Assembly: GCA_023266195.1 (NCBI GenBank)
Contig: JAHFRP010000002.1
Coordinates: forward strand, 62,001-126,000
Direction of reading: 5' to 3'
Origin: Sulfuricella sp.
GTDB taxonomy: Bacteria; Pseudomonadota; Gammaproteobacteria; Burkholderiales; Sulfuricellaceae
Length of the DNA: 64,000 nucleotides
A program made the position numbers and the translations under genes. The notes under the pieces were generated by a model. That model did not search any database. It was given only the letters and a program-made list of their open reading frames with translations, and was not told the origin of the DNA. Shown here piece by piece: positions 61,047 through 64,000 of this stretch; position 1 is the first letter of the stretch; each line of letters opens with the position of its first letter.

Positions 61047-63365
61047 ATGAGAAACAACTTCGGTCCCGGTATTTTCGGCTCTTCCGCTCTGCGACTGTTC
61101 GCTCAACTGCTGGTGACGATGGCCGTCGTCGAGGCTGCCATCATGTGGCTGCTGCCAGATCTGCCGTTCGGCGATGGCGCCCGCATTTTTATCGATGCCG
61201 GCCTGCTCGCTACGGTTAGCGCGCCGCTGATATGGTTGCTGGTGGGGAAGCCTCTTCGTAGAGCGGCCCAGGAGAGCGAGGGGAAGTTTCGCGCTCTGGT
61301 AGAGCAATCGCTGGTCGGCATCTCGGTCTTCGCCGACGGCAAATTCCTGTATGTCAATCCTAAGCACGAGGAGATCTTTGGTTATACCGCCGACGAAATG
61401 CTGACGATGAATCCCAAGGATCTGGCCGCGCCGGAAGACCGCCGCACGGTCCTGGAAAACATGCGTAAACGGTTCCAGGGTGAGGTGGACAGCATCAGCT
61501 ATTCCTTTCGCGGATTGCGCAAGGACGGCAAGGTGATCGACGTGGCAGTGAACGGCAAGCGTACCACCCTTAATGGTCGGCCCGTCATCGTCGGGGTGTT
61601 GCTGGACGTAACTGCGCAGAGGCGGGCCGGAGAAGCCCTGGAAAGAGAGCGCGACTTTATCTCTGCGGTACTGGATACCGCCGGCGCGCTGGTGGTAGTG
61701 CTCGACCGCGATGGGCTGGTCATGCGCTTCAATCGCCAGTGCGAGAAAGTGACCGGCTACAGATGCGCCGAGATTGTCGGCAAGCCGGTCTGGGAGCGGC
61801 TGCTGATACCGGAAGATTTGCAACCGGTGAAGGCGGTGTTCGAGCACTTGATGGCAGGTGATTTCCCCCGCGAGTTCGAGAACTGGTGGGTGGCAAAAAA
61901 TGGTGAGCGTCGGATGATTGCCTGGTCAAACACGGTGTTGCTGGATGAGGCGGGCAACGTCGAATTCGTCGTTGCGACCGGTATCGACGTGACCGAACGC
62001 AGGCTGATGGAAATGGCCTTGCGCGAAAGCGAGGCCAAGCTGCGCCAGATCACTTCCGAGCTGGGAGACGGCATCTACGTGCTCGACCGCGCCGGCATGC
62101 TGACATTCATGAACGCCGCCGCGGAACAGATGCTGGGCTGGGGCGAAGCCGAATTGCTCGGCAAAAACGCGCACGAGACGTTCCATTTCCAGAAGCCGGA
62201 CGGTACCCATGTTCCGCTTTGCGACTGCCCGGTGTACCAATCCATCCATTCGGGTGAAACCTACCGCATTCACGAAGATTATTTCACCCGCAAGGATGGC
62301 ACGCTATTCCCGGTTTCCTTTGTCGCAACGCCGCTTCACCGCGGCGGCGAAATTGTCGGTTCGGTGGCTGCGTTCCAGGACGTCACCTCGCGCCTGGAGG
62401 GGGAAAAGGCGCTGCATGAAAGCGAGGAAAAATTCCGCCTGATCAGTACCTCCGCCATGGACGCGATTGTTATCATCGACCCCGAGGAAGAGATCACCTA
62501 CTGGAACCCGGCGGCCGAGAGCATCTTTGGCTATGAAACGGATGAGGTGCTGGGCCGGAATCTGCACGAACTGCTCGCGCCTTCCCGCTATCACGAAGAA
62601 AGCCGCCGCGGTTTCGGGCGTTTCCGCGAGTCAGGCGAGGGCGTGTTGATCGGCAAAACCCTGGAGATCACCGCGTTGCGCAAGGGCGGCGAGGAATTTC
62701 CCATCGAGTTGTCCATTTCCTGCTTCCAGATCGGAGGCCAGCGGCGCGCCATGGGCATCGTCCGTGACATCAGCGATCGCAAGAAGGCGGAAGAGGAAAT
62801 TCATCATCTGGCCTACTACGATACCCTCACGGATTTGCCCAACCGCCGCCTGCTGTTCGACCGGCTCAACCAGGCTCTTGCCCAGGCCGAACGCCACAAA
62901 CGACCCTTGGCTGTCCTGTTTCTCGACCTGGATCACTTCAAGAAAATCAACGATACCTTGGGCCACGACATCGGGGACGAACTCCTAAAGGTCGTCGCGA
63001 CCCGGTTGAATGCCTGTGTGCGCAGCGCGGACACACTCTCGCGGCAGGGCGGCGACGAATTTGTCATCGTTCTGGCGGAATTGACGCAGCCGCAGGATGC
63101 GACGCTGGTGGCAGACAAGATCCTGAAAATCCTGAGCGAGCCGATCTCCGTCAGGGATCACCAGCTGCACGTTACCACCAGCATCGGGATCTCGATTTAC
63201 ACCGCCGGCGCCGCAGAAGGCGCCGAGGAGCTGATGAAGAAGGCAGACCTGGCCATGTATGCGGCGAAAGAGGGCGGACGGAACAAATATAGCATTTGCT
63301 ATTGCCCTGCCGGATATTCGGGTACGAGATGTTGCGCCGACGGCGACCCACCCTCGATGGCGTGA
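61047..63365 (+). CDS. Multi-PAS diguanylate cyclase
   Basis: A 772-residue protein. Two N-terminal membrane helices (about 14-33 and 45-66) are followed by four PAS domains spanning about 75-580. The GGDEF domain (QGGDEF, motif at 668-672) has an inhibitory site RSAD just before it. No EAL domain follows; a short Cys-containing tail ends the protein. It probably makes c-di-GMP in response to ligands or redox state. The ATG at 61047 was chosen; a GTG at 61020 is possible. Confidence 0.9.
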   Translation: MRNNFGPGIFGSSALRLFAQLLVTMAVVEAAIMWLLPDLPFGDGARIFIDAGLLATVSAPLIWLLVGKPLRRAAQESEGKFRALVEQSLVGISVFADGKFLYVNPKHEEIFGYTADEMLTMNPKDLAAPEDRRTVLENMRKRFQGEVDSISYSFRGLRKDGKVIDVAVNGKRTTLNGRPVIVGVLLDVTAQRRAGEALERERDFISAVLDTAGALVVVLDRDGLVMRFNRQCEKVTGYRCAEIVGKPVWERLLIPEDLQPVKAVFEHLMAGDFPREFENWWVAKNGERRMIAWSNTVLLDEAGNVEFVVATGIDVTERRLMEMALRESEAKLRQITSELGDGIYVLDRAGMLTFMNAAAEQMLGWGEAELLGKNAHETFHFQKPDGTHVPLCDCPVYQSIHSGETYRIHEDYFTRKDGTLFPVSFVATPLHRGGEIVGSVAAFQDVTSRLEGEKALHESEEKFRLISTSAMDAIVIIDPEEEITYWNPAAESIFGYETDEVLGRNLHELLAPSRYHEESRRGFGRFRESGEGVLIGKTLEITALRKGGEEFPIELSISCFQIGGQRRAMGIVRDISDRKKAEEEIHHLAYYDTLTDLPNRRLLFDRLNQALAQAERHKRPLAVLFLDLDHFKKINDTLGHDIGDELLKVVATRLNACVRSADTLSRQGGDEFVIVLAELTQPQDATLVADKILKILSEPISVRDHQLHVTTSIGISIYTAGAAEGAEELMKKADLAMYAAKEGGRNKYSICYCPAGYSGTRCCADGDPPSMA

Positions 63366-63426
63366 GTCCGATGGCGGAGCTCGCCCTTGCATGTGAAACT
63401 GGAAATCTCGGGCGGGGTATGACGAT

Positions 63427-63978
63427 ATGATTGATTGCTGCTCGTCTTCAGAAGGCAACGCCGTGCCGCCGAGAAAGCGCCGGTGCCCGGCCAATGGCGT
63501 CGAATAGGCCAAAGTCTCGGTCAGGATCTTTGACCATCACATCATGCATCCATGGGAATGGCCCGGCGATGGATGCCGCTACTATTTCTGCGATGATCCC
63601 GAGTGCGATATGGCCTATTTCGGGGACGGCGACTCCCCGATTTCAAAGCCGCAACTCAGAATCAAGAGCGCGAAGGGCGCGAGCGCCGATTCACCGGTCT
63701 GCTATTGCTTCTATTACTTCGGGGTTGCCATGGCCGATGCGCTTGGTGGTCCGAGCATATGGGACTTCGTGGTGGCGCAAACAAAGCTCGGGCTTTGCGC
63801 GTGTGAAACGGCCAATCCGTCAGGCTGCTGTTGCCTGAAAGATTTCCAGCGCCATTGCCGCGGCAGGCATGGCGTAAAGCTCCTGCCCGGGCTTTTCGTG
63901 TCGAGCGGAGATGGAGTATCGGGGAGAGGTCTCTTCTCTGAGAGCCCTGCCTTTTTGCATTACATATCCACGGTGTAA
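63427..63978 (+). pseudogene. CopZ-like Fe-S metallochaperone interrupted by an amber codon
   Basis: The frame starts MIDCCSSSEGNAVPPRKRRC, continues PANGVE, has TAG at 63505-63507, then reads on through YYFCDDPECDMAYF, VCYCFYYFGVA and GLCACETANPSGCCCL. The Cys pattern is that of the zinc and 2Fe-2S N-terminal domain of CopZ-type metallochaperones, where a Tyr is expected at the TAG. An internal ATG at 63544 could give a shorter protein that lacks the first Cys set. Confidence 0.65.
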
Positions 63979-64000
63979 GTCGAGCGAGCCGCGCGGTCGA

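Overview
The window looks like a chromosomal segment from a GC-rich betaproteobacterium. The pyrG-kdsA-eno-ftsB order, the SenB, MnmH and SelD selenium proteins, LplT, RhlE, TypA, RmuC and SlyX all fit that group. FeoAB, a heme c-linked c-di-GMP sensor and an ArsR-rhodanese fusion suggest a micro-oxic or redox-variable life such as Gallionellaceae or Sulfuricella relatives. That lineage is an inference, because no rRNA gene is present.

Layout. 1-10.7 kb is conserved core: a methyltransferase tail, an HDOD-GAF protein, the selenosugar synthase SenB, a SpoU methyltransferase, feoAB with a candidate Fur box, the pyrG-kdsA-eno-ftsB run and an ArsR-rhodanese regulator. 10.8-15.5 kb is a decayed island next to tRNA-Asn. 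It holds remnants of IS110, IS3 and IS21 elements, an SMC-like ATPase gene with an in-frame stop, an intact RHH/ParE-type toxin-antitoxin pair and a frameshifted integrase. 15.7-24 kb has an aminotransferase, uvrB, mobile palindromes, an ankyrin protein, a Cys-rich DUF1540-type protein and a transaldolase-transketolase fusion. 24-26.1 kb carries a HipA/YjjJ-like kinase and a small repeat/IS graveyard, including a duplicated transketolase fragment and a lone CRISPR-repeat-like hairpin.

26.2-48 kb is mostly core. It runs through tsaB-rimI-udg, lemA with two TPM proteins, a heme-linked GGDEF/EAL protein, lplT, a LysR regulator, phoH, a peroxiredoxin, thpR, the divergent mnmH/selD pair, a two-component system, the tesA/ybbA/ybbP cluster, purT and a truncated hemoglobin. 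48-58 kb has rhlE, typA, a Fic AMPylase locus with a newly spotted convergent 54-aa protein bearing the Fic-inhibitor motif, rmuC, a PAS-GGDEF-EAL protein, a periplasmic ankyrin protein and slyX. 58-64 kb has a methyltransferase, a deleted VOC gene, a PDC sensor-domain protein divergent from a multi-PAS diguanylate cyclase, and a CopZ-like metallochaperone interrupted by an amber codon.

Themes. c-di-GMP signalling is dense, with three large GGDEF proteins fed by heme, four-helix-bundle or PAS inputs. Selenium use is split over two sites: SelD makes selenophosphate, which MnmH uses for 2-selenouridine and SenB would use for selenosugar. Gene boundaries are unusually tight, with three convergent pairs overlapping by 52-56 bp and one divergent pair with overlapping start codons. 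Several intergenic spaces are filled by palindromic repeats placed directly at stop codons.
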